Assembly: GCA_039944855.1 (NCBI GenBank)
Contig: JBDUXZ010000020.1
Span: forward strand, 1 to 64,000
DNA length: 64,000 nt
DNA from: Rhodothermales bacterium
GTDB lineage: Bacteria; Bacteroidota; Rhodothermia; Rhodothermales; JANQRZ01
Direction of reading: 5' to 3'
Positions 26,104-35,167 of this stretch are shown here, in pieces (position 1 is the stretch's first letter; each line of letters opens with the position of its first letter). A model generated the notes under the pieces. The model was not told where the DNA came from, searched no databases, and worked only from the letters and a program-made list of their open reading frames with translations. Both the position numbers and the translations under genes were made by a program.

Positions 26104-26697
26104 TCAGGTGGCGAAGAGGACTGCGGCGCGTTCGATGCACGCGGCGCGAAAGGCGTCGTACCACTCCGCGCCATACTTGCGCGTGAGCGGGTCGCGGAGG
26201 AAGTCGTAGAGTTGGACGCCGGCTCGGCGGCCCTGCGTGACGGCAGGCGCGCAGAGGTCGATCTGCTCGTAGTTCAGCACGTCGGTCCCGCCGATCTCCT
26301 CGATGCGGATCGGGAAGAGGTGGCAGGAGATGGGTTTCTCGAAGTCGAGCCGGCCGGCGTGGTACGCCTGCTGCAGCGCGCACTTGGCGACGGGCCGCTT
26401 CGCGTCGCCCTCATAGACGACGAAGACGCACTCACGCCCTTCGACGCACGCCGTGCCGTAGCGGCCGGGCCCCTCCTCCACCCACACCCCTTCCTTTTCT
26501 ATCACGCGCCGCGCTTCGGGCCGGAGGGCAGAGGCAACGACGGGGAGGGCGCGCTCGAGCTCGGAGCGCTCGTCCGGTTCGAGCGGCGCGCCGCGGTCGC
26601 CGTGGACGCAGCACGCGCCGAGGCACCGGCCGAGGTGGCAGGCGAACGGCGCGTCGAGGACGGCGTCGGAGACGAGTATTTCGTTGATAGCAAACAT
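26104..26697 (-). CDS. DUF3109 family cysteine-cluster protein
   Basis: 197 residues from ATG at 26697. Cysteines grouped as CHLGRCLGACCVHGDRGAP, CVEGRECVF, KCALQQA, SCHLFPIR and LCAPA match DUF3109, a Bacteroidota family with a putative metal-binding cysteine cluster, of unknown function. The start codon is only about 10 nt from the -10 of the candidate promoter, so the message may be nearly leaderless. Divergent from ruvB. Confidence 0.85.
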   Translation of the reverse strand: MFAINEILVSDAVLDAPFACHLGRCLGACCVHGDRGAPLEPDERSELERALPVVASALRPEARRVIEKEGVWVEEGPGRYGTACVEGRECVFVVYEGDAKRPVAKCALQQAYHAGRLDFEKPISCHLFPIRIEEIGGTDVLNYEQIDLCAPAVTQGRRAGVQLYDFLRDPLTRKYGAEWYDAFRAACIERAAVLFAT

Positions 26698-26706
26698 AGT
26701 ACCAAT

Positions 26707-26735
26707 AGACTACGGTCTGAGCCCGACCGTGTCAA
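26707..26735 (-). promoter_or_regulatory. Candidate sigma-70-like promoter for the DUF3109 gene
   Basis: On the minus strand TTGACA (26730-26735) and TAGTCT (26707-26712) are 17 nt apart. The expected start of transcription, about 7 nt on, falls at around 26700 and the ATG at 26697, so little or no leader is predicted. Confidence 0.5.
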
Positions 26736-26980
26736 TGGTATCGGGGAGAGGGCCGGGGTTTTTAAACAGAATCGGGCTGTAAATGTTAGCGTTCATCATT
26801 TTGTGCTTCGGGGCATGTGAGGAGGTCAGAATCGCCGCTCCGTCATTTCACGGACGCCTCGCCAATTCCGCACACGCCACCACGGATTCGGGACCGCGCC
26901 GGCCTCCCGTGACGCGGGGCTGTCAGCCGACGGACGTACTTTGAGCCGTTCACGCCGCCGCCGCCAGCCCCGCCTCGACC

Positions 26981-28009
26981 ATGAAGGACCGTTCCGTCGT
27001 TTCCGCTCAACCTGCGCGGGCGGAGGAGGACTTCGAGAAGAAGCTCCGCCCCCAGTCGCTCGACGAGTTCGTCGGGCAGCAGAAGATCAAAGACAACCTC
27101 CGCGTCTTCATCACCGCCGCCCTCCAGCGCGGCGAGTCGCTCGACCACGTGATGCTCTCCGGCCCGCCCGGCCTCGGGAAAACCACCTTGGCAGCGATCA
27201 TCGCTGAGGAAATGGGCGCGGCTTTCAAGACGACGAGCGGCCCGGCCCTCGACAAGCCCGCGAGCATCGCCGGCATCCTCACGAACCTCGACGAGGGCGA
27301 CGTCCTCTTCATCGACGAGATCCACCGGCTGAGCCCGATCATCGAGGAGTACCTCTACTCCGCGATGGAGGACTACGCCATCGACATCCTCATCGACTCC
27401 GGCCCGTCGGCGCGGAGCGTGCGGATCTCGCTCCCGCCGTTCACGCTTGTCGGCGCGACGACGCGGAAGGGGCTCCTCACCGCCCCGCTCCGCGCCCGCT
27501 TCGGGATCGACTTCCGCTACGACTACTACACGGCCGACCTCCTGCGGAAGATCATCCTCCGCTCGGCCGACATTGTGAACGTCGAGATCGAGGAGGACGG
27601 AGCGCACGAGATCGCCCGCCGCAGCCGGGGCACGCCGCGCATCGCGAACCGCCTGCTCCGCCGCGCCCGCGACTTCGCCGAGGTGGAAGGCGAGGGCCGG
27701 ATCACGCGGGCGCTCGCCGACTACGCACTCAACGCGCTCGACGTGGACGAAGCCGGGCTCGACGAGATGGACAGCCGCATCCTCCTCTCCCTCATGGAGA
27801 AGTTCGAAGGCGGCCCCGTCGGCGTCTCGACCCTCGCCGTCGCCGTGAGCGAGGACCCGGGCACGATCGAAGAGGTCTACGAGCCGTACCTCATCCAGGA
27901 GGGGTTCATGGCCCGGACACCGCGCGGGCGCATCGCTACGCCGCGCGCCTACGACCACTTCGACATCCGCCCCCCGATGAAGCCCGGCGACCTCTTCCCT
28001 GAACGCTGA
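26981..28009 (+). CDS. ruvB: Holliday junction branch-migration helicase RuvB
   Basis: 342 residues, standard length. [19 protein letters not shown] opening, Walker [11 protein letters not shown], Walker [10 protein letters not shown], sensor 1 GATTRKGLL, arginine finger region PLRARFGI, and the C-terminal winged helix ([10 protein letters not shown]). It is the motor of RuvAB branch migration. No ruvA or ruvC adjacent. A strong bidirectional terminator follows. Confidence 0.97.
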   Translation: MKDRSVVSAQPARAEEDFEKKLRPQSLDEFVGQQKIKDNLRVFITAALQRGESLDHVMLSGPPGLGKTTLAAIIAEEMGAAFKTTSGPALDKPASIAGILTNLDEGDVLFIDEIHRLSPIIEEYLYSAMEDYAIDILIDSGPSARSVRISLPPFTLVGATTRKGLLTAPLRARFGIDFRYDYYTADLLRKIILRSADIVNVEIEEDGAHEIARRSRGTPRIANRLLRRARDFAEVEGEGRITRALADYALNALDVDEAGLDEMDSRILLSLMEKFEGGPVGVSTLAVAVSEDPGTIEEVYEPYLIQEGFMARTPRGRIATPRAYDHFDIRPPMKPGDLFPER

Positions 28010-28032
28010 CGGAGCGGAGTCCCAAAAACTGA

Positions 28033-28067
28033 AGCGCCCCGGCTCGTCTTGAGCCGGGGCGCTTTTT
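28033..28067. terminator. Bidirectional terminator between ruvB and the CsbD-like gene
   Basis: A 13 bp perfect stem AGCGCCCCGGCTC/GAGCCGGGGCGCT with a 5 nt loop, followed by five T on the plus strand; on the minus strand a TCAGTTTTT follows. It serves both converging genes. Confidence 0.9.
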
Positions 28068-28087
28068 CGTTCGAGATGAAACGGCGC

Positions 28088-28282
28088 TCAGATCTTTTTG
28101 CGGAGGTTCTGGCGCGCCTCGCCGACTTTCTGCTTGGCCTTGCCTTTGGCCTCGTCGACTTGGCCTTCGGCGTGCGTCGACTTGTCGTCGGTGATGTCGC
28201 CCCAAGCCTGTTTCGCTTTGCCTTTGGCTTCGTCCATCATGCCTTCGCCCTTTTGCTGGGCGGGAGATTTCTTGTCTGCCAT
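28088..28282 (-). CDS. CsbD-family stress protein
   Basis: 64 residues from ATG at 28282 (MADKKSPAQQKGEGMMDEA). Repeated DEAKGKAKQ segments with GDITDDKSTHAEGQVDEAKG match the CsbD family, small hydrophilic helical proteins induced by general stress; the molecular role is unknown. A longer in-frame start at 28357 lacks homology. Confidence 0.85.
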   Translation of the reverse strand: MADKKSPAQQKGEGMMDEAKGKAKQAWGDITDDKSTHAEGQVDEAKGKAKQKVGEARQNLRKKI

Positions 28283-28387
28283 GAGAGGTCCTCGTGAGAT
28301 GTGCGAGTGGGAAGGGAGCAGCCCCACGGAAGGGACTGTGCGTCGTATATGTCCCATCTTCCCCTTGGTCCCCGTCGCCGAACGAAT

Positions 28388-29104
28388 TCACGATCGGCCG
28401 TCGCGGGATTCGAGGAAGTCCTTCCGCAGCGTCCGCGTGACGCGGTCGGCGGCGAACTCGGCGAGGCGGGCGAGGCCGCGCTCCATCTCCTCCACGGAGA
28501 GCCGGGCGAGCGCACGAGCCGTCACGACGTTCCCGGCCGCGGGGGGCAGCCCGAAGAGCGTGCTCGTGAGCACCTCGCGCTCGCTGAGCTTGTCCTTCCA
28601 GATCGTCTCGCGCGTCGCTCCGTCGAGCAGGACCACGTCGGCTTCGACGGCGAAGTAGGTGGCTCCCTCGTACGAGTCGGCGACGAGGCCGTAGTGGTAG
28701 ACACGGATGTCGAGGACGAAGTCGGACGTGGCGGGGTCGCTGACCGGGCGGAGGTCGAGGGTGGGGGCGCTGCCGGCGAGCGCGCGCCGGGCGATGATGG
28801 CCGCTACATCGACGCGGGCCGAGGCCGAGTCGAGCCGGGCCTGCGCCTTGCGGGCCGCCTCCCACTTCTTCGTCGCCGTGCCGACGCGGACGGCCGAGCC
28901 GATGGGGTCGCGGAGGTCGACGAACGCCTCGCTCCACGGGCCGCTCGCCACACGCGGGCCGGGCGGGATCGCGGCGATGACGGCCACGCTCCGATCCGCG
29001 AAGTCGTAGCTGTGGAGCCGGTTCGAGGGCCCGCAGCCGGCGAGGACGGGGAGCACGGCGAGGGCAAGCGCGAGGGCGGCGAAAAGCCGTGGGGAGGGAC
29101 GCAT
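28388..29104 (-). CDS. Lipoprotein of unknown function (LptE/ABC-auxiliary-like)
   Basis: 238 residues from ATG at 29104. Lipobox LPVLAGC, then an alpha/beta region that reads SVAVIAAIPPGPRV ... FVLDIRVYHYGLVADS ... YFAVEADVVLLDGATRETIWKDKLSERE, the sort of pattern seen in periplasmic lipoproteins that collect substrate or help assemble outer-membrane components. The C-terminal half is helical (ARALARLSVEEMERGLARLAEF). No family recognised with certainty. Confidence 0.6.
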   Translation of the reverse strand: MRPSPRLFAALALALAVLPVLAGCGPSNRLHSYDFADRSVAVIAAIPPGPRVASGPWSEAFVDLRDPIGSAVRVGTATKKWEAARKAQARLDSASARVDVAAIIARRALAGSAPTLDLRPVSDPATSDFVLDIRVYHYGLVADSYEGATYFAVEADVVLLDGATRETIWKDKLSEREVLTSTLFGLPPAAGNVVTARALARLSVEEMERGLARLAEFAADRVTRTLRKDFLESRDGRS

Positions 29105-29289
29105 CGGTCGGAACCTGGAGTGGGGTCGGGTATTGTTGGGCAGGCGCGTTGTCGCTATCCTTTCAGCCGCACCGTGGTCGGCCCGGGTAACACCCCCGAA
29201 GCCAGCTCCCACAGGCTTGACTCTCCGTTCGCGGACCCGTACCCTACCCGGCGCACCGGCTCCCCTCACCTCCCATCTGCCCCGAACTC

Positions 29290-29652
29290 ATGCCCTACGT
29301 CGTCGCTGAGCCCTGCATCAACTGCAAGTACACCGACTGCGTCGAGGTCTGCCCCGTGGACTGCTTCTACGAAGGGCCGAACTTCCTCGCCATCCACCCC
29401 GACGAGTGCATCGACTGCAACGCCTGCGTCCCGACGTGCCCCGTCGAAGCCATCTACGCCGACGACGAGCTGCCCGCGAAGTGGGAGCACTACACCGAGT
29501 GGAACGACTACCTCTCGAAGCAGTGGGCCGAGCTGGGCTACAACATCACCGAGAAGAAGGACGAACTCCCGACGGCCGCCGAGTTCTCGACGGAGCCGCA
29601 GCTCACCCAGAAGTCCGAGGAGGACATCCTCACGTGGGAAGGCTCGGCGTGA
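29290..29652 (+). CDS. fdxA: 7Fe ferredoxin (FdxA type)
   Basis: 120 residues. [20 protein letters not shown] with CPVDC supplies the first cluster ligands and [15 protein letters not shown] the second; spacing CxxC-x5-C-x3-C then CxxCxxCxxxC fits a 3Fe-4S plus 4Fe-4S ferredoxin of the Azotobacter FdI group. The C-terminal half ([16 protein letters not shown]) is the usual extension. Low-potential electron carrier. Convergent with the CIA30 gene, 4 nt apart. Confidence 0.93.
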   Translation: MPYVVAEPCINCKYTDCVEVCPVDCFYEGPNFLAIHPDECIDCNACVPTCPVEAIYADDELPAKWEHYTEWNDYLSKQWAELGYNITEKKDELPTAAEFSTEPQLTQKSEEDILTWEGSA

Positions 29653-29656
29653 CGCG

Positions 29657-30232
29657 TTACGATCCGTCGGCGTAGGCGGCCATCCAGTCCACCTCCAACT
29701 GGAAAGGGCCCGACACGCCGTCATAGACGAACAGCCCGACCGACCGGGCGCGGGCGGGGTCGAGCCGGCGCTCGGGCAGGGGCCGGCCGTGTGCGGAGGC
29801 GCGGAATGAGGTAAACGGCACGCGCGCCTCGTGCCAGCCCTCCCCCTCCACGACGGGCAGCGGCGCGCGGAACGCGACGGGGATGGAGCCGGCGCGCTCG
29901 CCCGTGTGCACCTCCACCTCGTACTGCCGCCCGTCCGCGCGGTAGCGCACCGCGAGCCCGTCCGCATCGCCGAGACCGAGGTCGGTCGGCCGTGTGCGGA
30001 TCGACGAGAACCCGCCGCCGTTCGTGTTCGTGACGCCGCTGAAGACGAGGGTTTCGCCCGTGAACGCGGGGCTGCCTTCGGAGCGGCCGCCCATCACGCC
30101 GTCGTTGACGGTGATCCAGCGGTCAGCGGCGTCGGGGTCGGTGAAGTCGAAGAGGAGAGGCACGGGGGACGCGGGTTGAGCGACCGCCATGGCCGCGAGA
30201 AGCAGGACGCAGAACGGAGCGAAGCGAAGCAT
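29657..30232 (-). CDS. CIA30-family secreted protein
   Basis: 191 residues from ATG at 30232, signal peptide ending MAVAQ. The body (LFDFTDPDAADRWITVNDGV, MGGRSEGSPAFTGETLVFSG, GGGFSSIRTRP, and the late VDWMAAY) matches the CIA30 domain, a beta-sandwich first known from complex I assembly factors and common in bacteria as a periplasmic or secreted protein of unknown role. In bacteria no link to complex I should be assumed. Confidence 0.85.
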   Translation of the reverse strand: MLRFAPFCVLLLAAMAVAQPASPVPLLFDFTDPDAADRWITVNDGVMGGRSEGSPAFTGETLVFSGVTNTNGGGFSSIRTRPTDLGLGDADGLAVRYRADGRQYEVEVHTGERAGSIPVAFRAPLPVVEGEGWHEARVPFTSFRASAHGRPLPERRLDPARARSVGLFVYDGVSGPFQLEVDWMAAYADGS

Positions 30233-30361
30233 AGCGTTGGGTGACGAGTGGACGGCGTGCAACGGTGAGCGCTCGGGTTGGGTTCGGCTCGACGGGGCGT
30301 AGAGCGGTCAGCGTGGTGGTACCTTCCCGCTTTCGTCCTCTCCCGCTCCCGCCTCCTCCAC

Positions 30362-30721
30362 ATGCGCCTCCTGTTCGCCCTCTTGCTCGTCGCCCTCCTC
30401 TCCCTCGCCGCCTGCGACTCTGACGACGGCGGCGACGGTACTGCCGGGGCTTCCAGCACCGTCACCGTCGCGTACGAAGGCCGGCTCGAAGACGGCACCG
30501 TCTTCGACCAGAGCGAGCGCACCACGTTCTCCCTCACCCGCGTCATCCCCGGTTTCCGCGACGGCATCGTGGGCATGCGCGTCGGGGAGACGAAGACGTT
30601 CTCTGTCGCGCCGGAGGAGGCGTACGGCGAGGCAGGGGTGACGAACCCGAACACGGGCGAGGTCATCATCCCACCCAACGCCACGCTGATCTTCGAAGTC
30701 ACCCTCCTCGGAGTCCAGTAG
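30362..30721 (+). CDS. FKBP-type peptidyl-prolyl isomerase lipoprotein
   Basis: 119 residues from ATG at 30362. Lipobox SLAAC, short acidic linker, then a complete FKBP domain: VTVAYEGRLEDGTVFDQS, VIPGFRDGIVGMRVGETKTF, EEAYGEAG, and LIFEVTLLGVQ. It catalyses cis-trans prolyl isomerisation and would act in the periplasm or at the outer membrane. Upstream in-frame codons lack homology and would bury the lipobox. Confidence 0.92.
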   Translation: MRLLFALLLVALLSLAACDSDDGGDGTAGASSTVTVAYEGRLEDGTVFDQSERTTFSLTRVIPGFRDGIVGMRVGETKTFSVAPEEAYGEAGVTNPNTGEVIIPPNATLIFEVTLLGVQ

Positions 30722-30790
30722 CCGGGCAGAGGCGACGGTTCCCCCTCGTCCGCCCCACTCGCTTTCCTCTTCACCTTCGCCCCCGGTCTC

Positions 30791-31717
30791 ATGGCTCGCC
30801 CCTGGTCCACCTCCGACATCCCCGACCTCTCCGGCCGCACGGCCGTCGTCACCGGCGCGAACAGCGGGCTCGGCAAAGCGACCGCGCGTGAGCTGGCGCG
30901 TCACGGCGCACGCGTCGTGATGGCCTGCCGTAGCCGGGAGCGCGCCGACGAGGCCCGTGCTGACCTCCTCGCCGACGTGCCCGGCGCCGACCTCCCCATC
31001 GAGCTCCTCGACCTCGCGAGCCTCGACAGCGTCGCCGGCTTCGCCGAGCGCTTCACCGCCGAGCACGACCGGCTCGACCTGCTCTACTGCAACGCCGGCA
31101 TCATGGCGATCCCGCGTGGCGAGACGGCCGACGGCTTCGAGATGCAGTTCGGCGTGAACGTGCTCGGGCACTTCGCGCTCATCGGCCGGCTGCTGCCGGT
31201 GCTGACGGCGACGGAGGGCAGCCGCGTCATCACGCTCAGCAGCATGGCCGCGTGGAGCGGGAAGATCCACTTCCACGACCTCGGCCTCGAACGCTCGTAC
31301 GGCCGGTGGAAGGCGTACAACCAGAGCAAGCTCGCCGACCTCATGCTCGCCTTCGAACTCGACCGGCGCTTGCAGGACCGCGGCGCGACGACGAAGGCCC
31401 TCGCCGCCCACCCCGGCCTCTCGAACACCGACCTCCAGACGACGAGCGTGTCGAAGAACGGCTCGAAGGCGGAGGAGCTGTTCTACAGCCTCACGATGGA
31501 CCGCATCGCCCAGACGCCGGATCAGGGGGCCGAGCCCCAACTCCGCGCCGGCACCGACCCGCTCGCGCGCGGCGGCGCGTTCTACGGGCCGAAGTACTTC
31601 CTGCGGGGCCACGCCGTCGAGATCAACCCGCCGCGGGCCGCGCTCGATGCGGCGGCCCGCGCCCGGCTGTGGGAAGCCTGCGAAACGCTCACCGGCGTTG
31701 CCTACCTCAGCGACTGA
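30791..31717 (+). CDS. Short-chain dehydrogenase/reductase (retinol/protochlorophyllide-reductase-like)
   Basis: 308 residues. Nucleotide-binding TGANSGLGKATA near residue 19, NAGIM motif, catalytic Ser in ITLSSMAAW and YxxxK in AYNQSKLADL. The layout and the C-terminal AHPGLSNTDLQ are like the SDR subgroup of oxidoreductases related to retinol dehydrogenases; substrate unknown. Cofactor NAD(P)H, cytoplasmic. Confidence 0.9.
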   Translation: MARPWSTSDIPDLSGRTAVVTGANSGLGKATARELARHGARVVMACRSRERADEARADLLADVPGADLPIELLDLASLDSVAGFAERFTAEHDRLDLLYCNAGIMAIPRGETADGFEMQFGVNVLGHFALIGRLLPVLTATEGSRVITLSSMAAWSGKIHFHDLGLERSYGRWKAYNQSKLADLMLAFELDRRLQDRGATTKALAAHPGLSNTDLQTTSVSKNGSKAEELFYSLTMDRIAQTPDQGAEPQLRAGTDPLARGGAFYGPKYFLRGHAVEINPPRAALDAAARARLWEACETLTGVAYLSD

Positions 31718-31882
31718 GCCGGCGGCGCACGCCTCGACCGCCTCGATCCGTGCTGGCGTTCTCTTCCTCTTCGGCACGGAGCCGATGAACCCTGACGAAG
31801 TTCCTCGGGTAGAGGCCTTCGGGTGGAGGCCTTCGGCCCATATGTGTTAGCTTATGGAATCCCACTCCAGACTCCGCGACCT

Positions 31883-31947
31883 CCTGCGATTCGGGTATCG
31901 GATTACTCCACTTCAGTCTCCGCCACCACGCCCGCCCGAATCGCAGG
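31883..31947 (+). promoter_or_regulatory. Perfect 13 bp inverted repeat ending at the sigma factor start codon
   Basis: CCTGCGATTCGGG (31883-31895) and its exact reverse complement CCCGAATCGCAGG (31935-31947) frame 39 nt. The second arm ends directly against the ATG at 31948 and contains the AGG that would lie at the ribosome. It can be a DNA operator or, if transcribed, a hairpin hiding the start. Confidence 0.7.
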
Positions 31948-32505
31948 ATGATTTCCCCCTCAACAGAAACTACCGCGCTCCTTTCGGCCGCCCGCAATGG
32001 AAGACCGCGTGCAGCCGACCTCCTGTTCGAGCGGGTGTACAACGAGCTGCGGCGGCTCGCCCAGAAGCGCATCGCGGCCGACTCACCCATGGTGACGATC
32101 TCCGCCACCGAGCTCGTGCACGAGGCCTACCTCAAGCTCGTTGACGGAAAGGATTGGGAGGACCGGGCGCACTTCATGACGATCGCGGCCCGAGCCATGC
32201 GTCAGATCCTGACCGACCGCGCGCGGGCGCGGAGCGCGCACAAGCGGGGGGGCAGCGCGCGTGCGATCACGCTTCAGGACGATCTCGTCGGCACCGCCGG
32301 GGACGTCCATGAGCAGATCCTGAATGTGGATGCCGCACTCGACCGCCTAGCGGGGCGGAGTGAGGACCTGGCCCGGCTCGTCGAACTCCGCTTCTTCGGC
32401 GGCCTCGGCGTCGGCGAGGCCGCCGAAGTGCTGGGGGTCTCGCCCCGGACGGCCGCCCGTCAGTGGGCCCGCGCCAAGGCGCACCTCCGCGCTGAACTCG
32501 CTTAG
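31948..32505 (+). CDS. ECF-type sigma factor (TIGR02999-like)
   Basis: 185 residues. Region 2 with YNELRRLAQKRIA and TELVHEAYLKLVDGKDWEDR, the latter being the mark of the TIGR02999 group, then ARAMRQILTDRARARSA, and region 4 ELRFFGGLGVGEAAEVLGVS plus RTAARQWARAKAHL for -35 recognition. Such sigma factors are often paired with Ser/Thr kinases in place of anti-sigma factors. The kinase gene follows 36 nt later. A paralogous pair is at 46302-49788. Confidence 0.92.
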   Translation: MISPSTETTALLSAARNGRPRAADLLFERVYNELRRLAQKRIAADSPMVTISATELVHEAYLKLVDGKDWEDRAHFMTIAARAMRQILTDRARARSAHKRGGSARAITLQDDLVGTAGDVHEQILNVDAALDRLAGRSEDLARLVELRFFGGLGVGEAAEVLGVSPRTAARQWARAKAHLRAELA

Positions 32506-32541
32506 CTGAACTCGCTCAACAGCCCCACCTCCCTCAGCCCT

Positions 32542-35010
32542 GTGCCCCCATCCCTCGACTGGAGCGCGCTCGATACAGCGCTCGACCGTGCTCTCGATCT
32601 TGAGGGGGAGGAGCGCGCCGCCTTCCTGGCCTCGCTCGACGCGGCCACGCGCGTCGCCCTGGAGCCGCTCCTCCGTGACGCCCTCGCTGACGACCCGCTC
32701 CTCGACCACCCCGATTCCGTCCTGAACATGCTGGCGGACGACGAGGCCGATACGTCGTTGGAGGAGGGCGAGCGCGTCGGGCCGTACCTGCTCACGGGCC
32801 TCGTCGGCGAGGGCGGCATGGGCCGCGTCTTCCGCGCCCACCGAGCCGACGGGGTGTTCGACCAGACCGTCGCGGTCAAGGTGGTACGCGCATCGCTTAC
32901 GCTCGCCGGGACCGACGTGGCGGCCCGGCTCCGCCGCGAACGCGCCGTCCTCGCCACGCTCGACCATCCGGGCATCGCCCGCCTCCTCGACGGGGGCCAG
33001 ACGGACGACGGCGTGCCCTACCTCGTCACCGAGTTCGTCGACGGCGCGCCCATCACGACGTGGGCCGCCGAGCGCGCGCTCGACGTGAAGGCCTGCGTCC
33101 GGCTGCTGATCGAGGTGGCCCGGGCCATCGACCACGCCCACCGGCGCTTCGTCGTCCACCGCGACCTCAAGCCCTCGAACGTGCTCGTGACCGAGCGCGA
33201 CGGCACGCCCCGCCCGGTCGTGCTCGACTTCGGGATTGCCAAGCTGCTCGCCGAGGCTGAGGACGAGGACGCCCACGGATTCCCGCTTACCCGGACCGGG
33301 ATGCGCTTGATGACGCCCGCCTACGCTGCGCCCGAGCTCTTCGAGCCGGCCGCCACGGTGACTACGGCGGCCGACGTGTACGGCCTCGGCGCGCTGCTCT
33401 ACGAGTTGCTTTCGGGCCGCCGCCCCCACGACGACGCGGGAACCTCGGGCCCGCCGACGACGGAGGCGACCCGGCCTTCGAAGGCGGTCCTGCTGCCGGC
33501 GACCACGACGGGGCTCGACACGTCGCACCGCGCGCGGGCGCTTCAGGGCGATCTCGACACGATCTGCCTGAAGGCGCTCCACCGCGACCCGACGCGGCGC
33601 TACGCCTCAGCCTCAGCCCTCGCCGACGACCTGACCCGCTTCCTCGATGGACGGCCCGTCGAGGCGCGGCCGGATTCGGTGTGGTACGTGGCCGGGCGAT
33701 TTGCGCGGCGGCACCGGGCCACGGTGCTGGCCGCGACCGTGGCGCTGTTCGCGCTCGTAAGCGGGCTCGGTTTTTCGCTCGTCGCGCTGGGCAGTGAACG
33801 GGAAGCCCGGGCCGAGGCCGAGGCCTCGGCCGCTCGCGCCGATGCGGCGGCTCAGCTCCTGGGCGGTTTCTTCGCCGCCGCCGATCCCGAGCCGCTACGG
33901 GGGCGCCCCTTGACCGCCCGCGAGGCGCTCGATCAGGGCGTCGCCCGCGTTGGCGAGGTGGAGTCCGATGTGCTCCGGGCCTACCTCCTCCGCATCCTCG
34001 GCGAGACCTACGTCCAGATCGGCGACCCCGTCCTGGCCGACTCCCTCCTCCAGGCATCGCTCGGGCTCCAAGGCGAGCGGGCAACCGGCGAAGAGGTCAC
34101 ACACACCCGCCTCCTGCTCGCCGCCACCCGCGACGCCCTCGACGATCCCGAGACGGCCCTCGCCTTGGGAGAGCGTGTAGTGCAGGATCACCAGAACGAC
34201 CCCGACCCCGACCTCGCAGCCTGGGGGCTGTGGGTCGTCGCCCGGGCCCGCATACGCCTCGGCCAGTTCGACCTGGCCCTGCAGACGGCCGAGCGCGCCG
34301 AACGGCAGACGCGCCGTGGAGCGAAGGCGGAGCGCCGGGCTTCCATACTCCGGCTCCTCGGCGAGACGTATACGGAGGCTGGGCGTCCCCAAGAGGCCCT
34401 CCCTATCCTCGAGAAAGCCTTCGCGTTGTCTAGGGACGAGCACGGGCTTGAGAGTGTCCCCACGGCAAGTGCCCGTCTGCTCCTCGCGAAGGCGAAGATG
34501 GGCGTCGGGGCCTTCCGGGAGGCCGAAGCCCTGCTCCGGGAGAGCCAGGCGTACCAGGTTCGAGTATTTGGGAGCGAGACCGTCGGCTACGTGCTGGCGA
34601 ACATCGCCGAGGCCCGCTTTGGAGCAGGGGACTACTGGGGAGCCGCCGCCGTGTTGGATTCGGCCGTTACCATGATGGAGCCCCGACTGCCGCCCAACCA
34701 CCGCGACATCGGGGGGTGGTTGACGCGCCAAGCGACGGCTCTCCACCGAGTCGGCGCCTACCGTGAGGCGGAGGGGGCGGCCCGGCGGGCCGTGCGGATT
34801 GCAGAAGCCCAGACGGGGCACCCGGTTGAACTAGGGGAGTCGTTGCGCCAGCTCGGCCTCGCACTGAGCGAGCAGGGGCGGAGCAGCGAAGCGGGACCCG
34901 TTCTCCGACGCGCCCTGGCGGCGTTCGAGTCGCCCGAGGCGCAGGCGGCGCTCGATGCCGAGGAGGTCGAGGCGGTGCGCACAGCGCTGGCGGCGCTGAC
35001 CGAGGAGTGA
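32542..35010 (+). CDS. Transmembrane Ser/Thr protein kinase with TPR domain
   Basis: 822 residues from GTG at 32542. Kinase domain (about 77-370): GEGGMGRVFRAH glycine loop, VAVKVV with the ATP lysine, VVHRDLKPSNV catalytic loop near residue 207, DFGIAK, and APELF. One membrane segment at about 391-416, then an outward C-terminal region of tetratricopeptide repeats (about 440-810), including ALETAxR-like and EAExLLRESQ units. Pairs with the sigma factor just upstream and likely controls it or its targets by phosphorylation; the TPR part probably senses a ligand or partner outside. Confidence 0.93.
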   Translation: MPPSLDWSALDTALDRALDLEGEERAAFLASLDAATRVALEPLLRDALADDPLLDHPDSVLNMLADDEADTSLEEGERVGPYLLTGLVGEGGMGRVFRAHRADGVFDQTVAVKVVRASLTLAGTDVAARLRRERAVLATLDHPGIARLLDGGQTDDGVPYLVTEFVDGAPITTWAAERALDVKACVRLLIEVARAIDHAHRRFVVHRDLKPSNVLVTERDGTPRPVVLDFGIAKLLAEAEDEDAHGFPLTRTGMRLMTPAYAAPELFEPAATVTTAADVYGLGALLYELLSGRRPHDDAGTSGPPTTEATRPSKAVLLPATTTGLDTSHRARALQGDLDTICLKALHRDPTRRYASASALADDLTRFLDGRPVEARPDSVWYVAGRFARRHRATVLAATVALFALVSGLGFSLVALGSEREARAEAEASAARADAAAQLLGGFFAAADPEPLRGRPLTAREALDQGVARVGEVESDVLRAYLLRILGETYVQIGDPVLADSLLQASLGLQGERATGEEVTHTRLLLAATRDALDDPETALALGERVVQDHQNDPDPDLAAWGLWVVARARIRLGQFDLALQTAERAERQTRRGAKAERRASILRLLGETYTEAGRPQEALPILEKAFALSRDEHGLESVPTASARLLLAKAKMGVGAFREAEALLRESQAYQVRVFGSETVGYVLANIAEARFGAGDYWGAAAVLDSAVTMMEPRLPPNHRDIGGWLTRQATALHRVGAYREAEGAARRAVRIAEAQTGHPVELGESLRQLGLALSEQGRSSEAGPVLRRALAAFESPEAQAALDAEEVEAVRTALAALTEE

Positions 35011-35044
35011 GCGCGTGCCCGGGCGAGGATCGACCACATAGCAA

Positions 35045-35074
35045 GCGGGGGCCGAGCCGAAGCCCAGCCCCCGC
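35045..35074. terminator. UUCG-loop hairpin, copy 1
   Basis: On the minus strand a 13 bp stem (two G-U pairs) closes on a UUCG tetraloop: GCGGGGGCTGGGC, TTCG, GCTCGGCCCCCGC. It lies 94 nt beyond the stop of the acidic lipoprotein gene and 34 nt beyond the kinase stop. It shares 19 identical bases, GGGGGCCGAGCCGAAGCCC in plus-strand reading, with the hairpin at 35903. No T-run, so the role may be mRNA protection as well as termination. Confidence 0.7.
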
Positions 35075-35167
35075 AGAGGTCTCCCGCACGGTAACCCACC
35101 ACGAATCTCCGCCGGGGATGAGCGAGCCGAGGAGAAATCGGCCCGCTGGACGCACCACGCACTGGGT

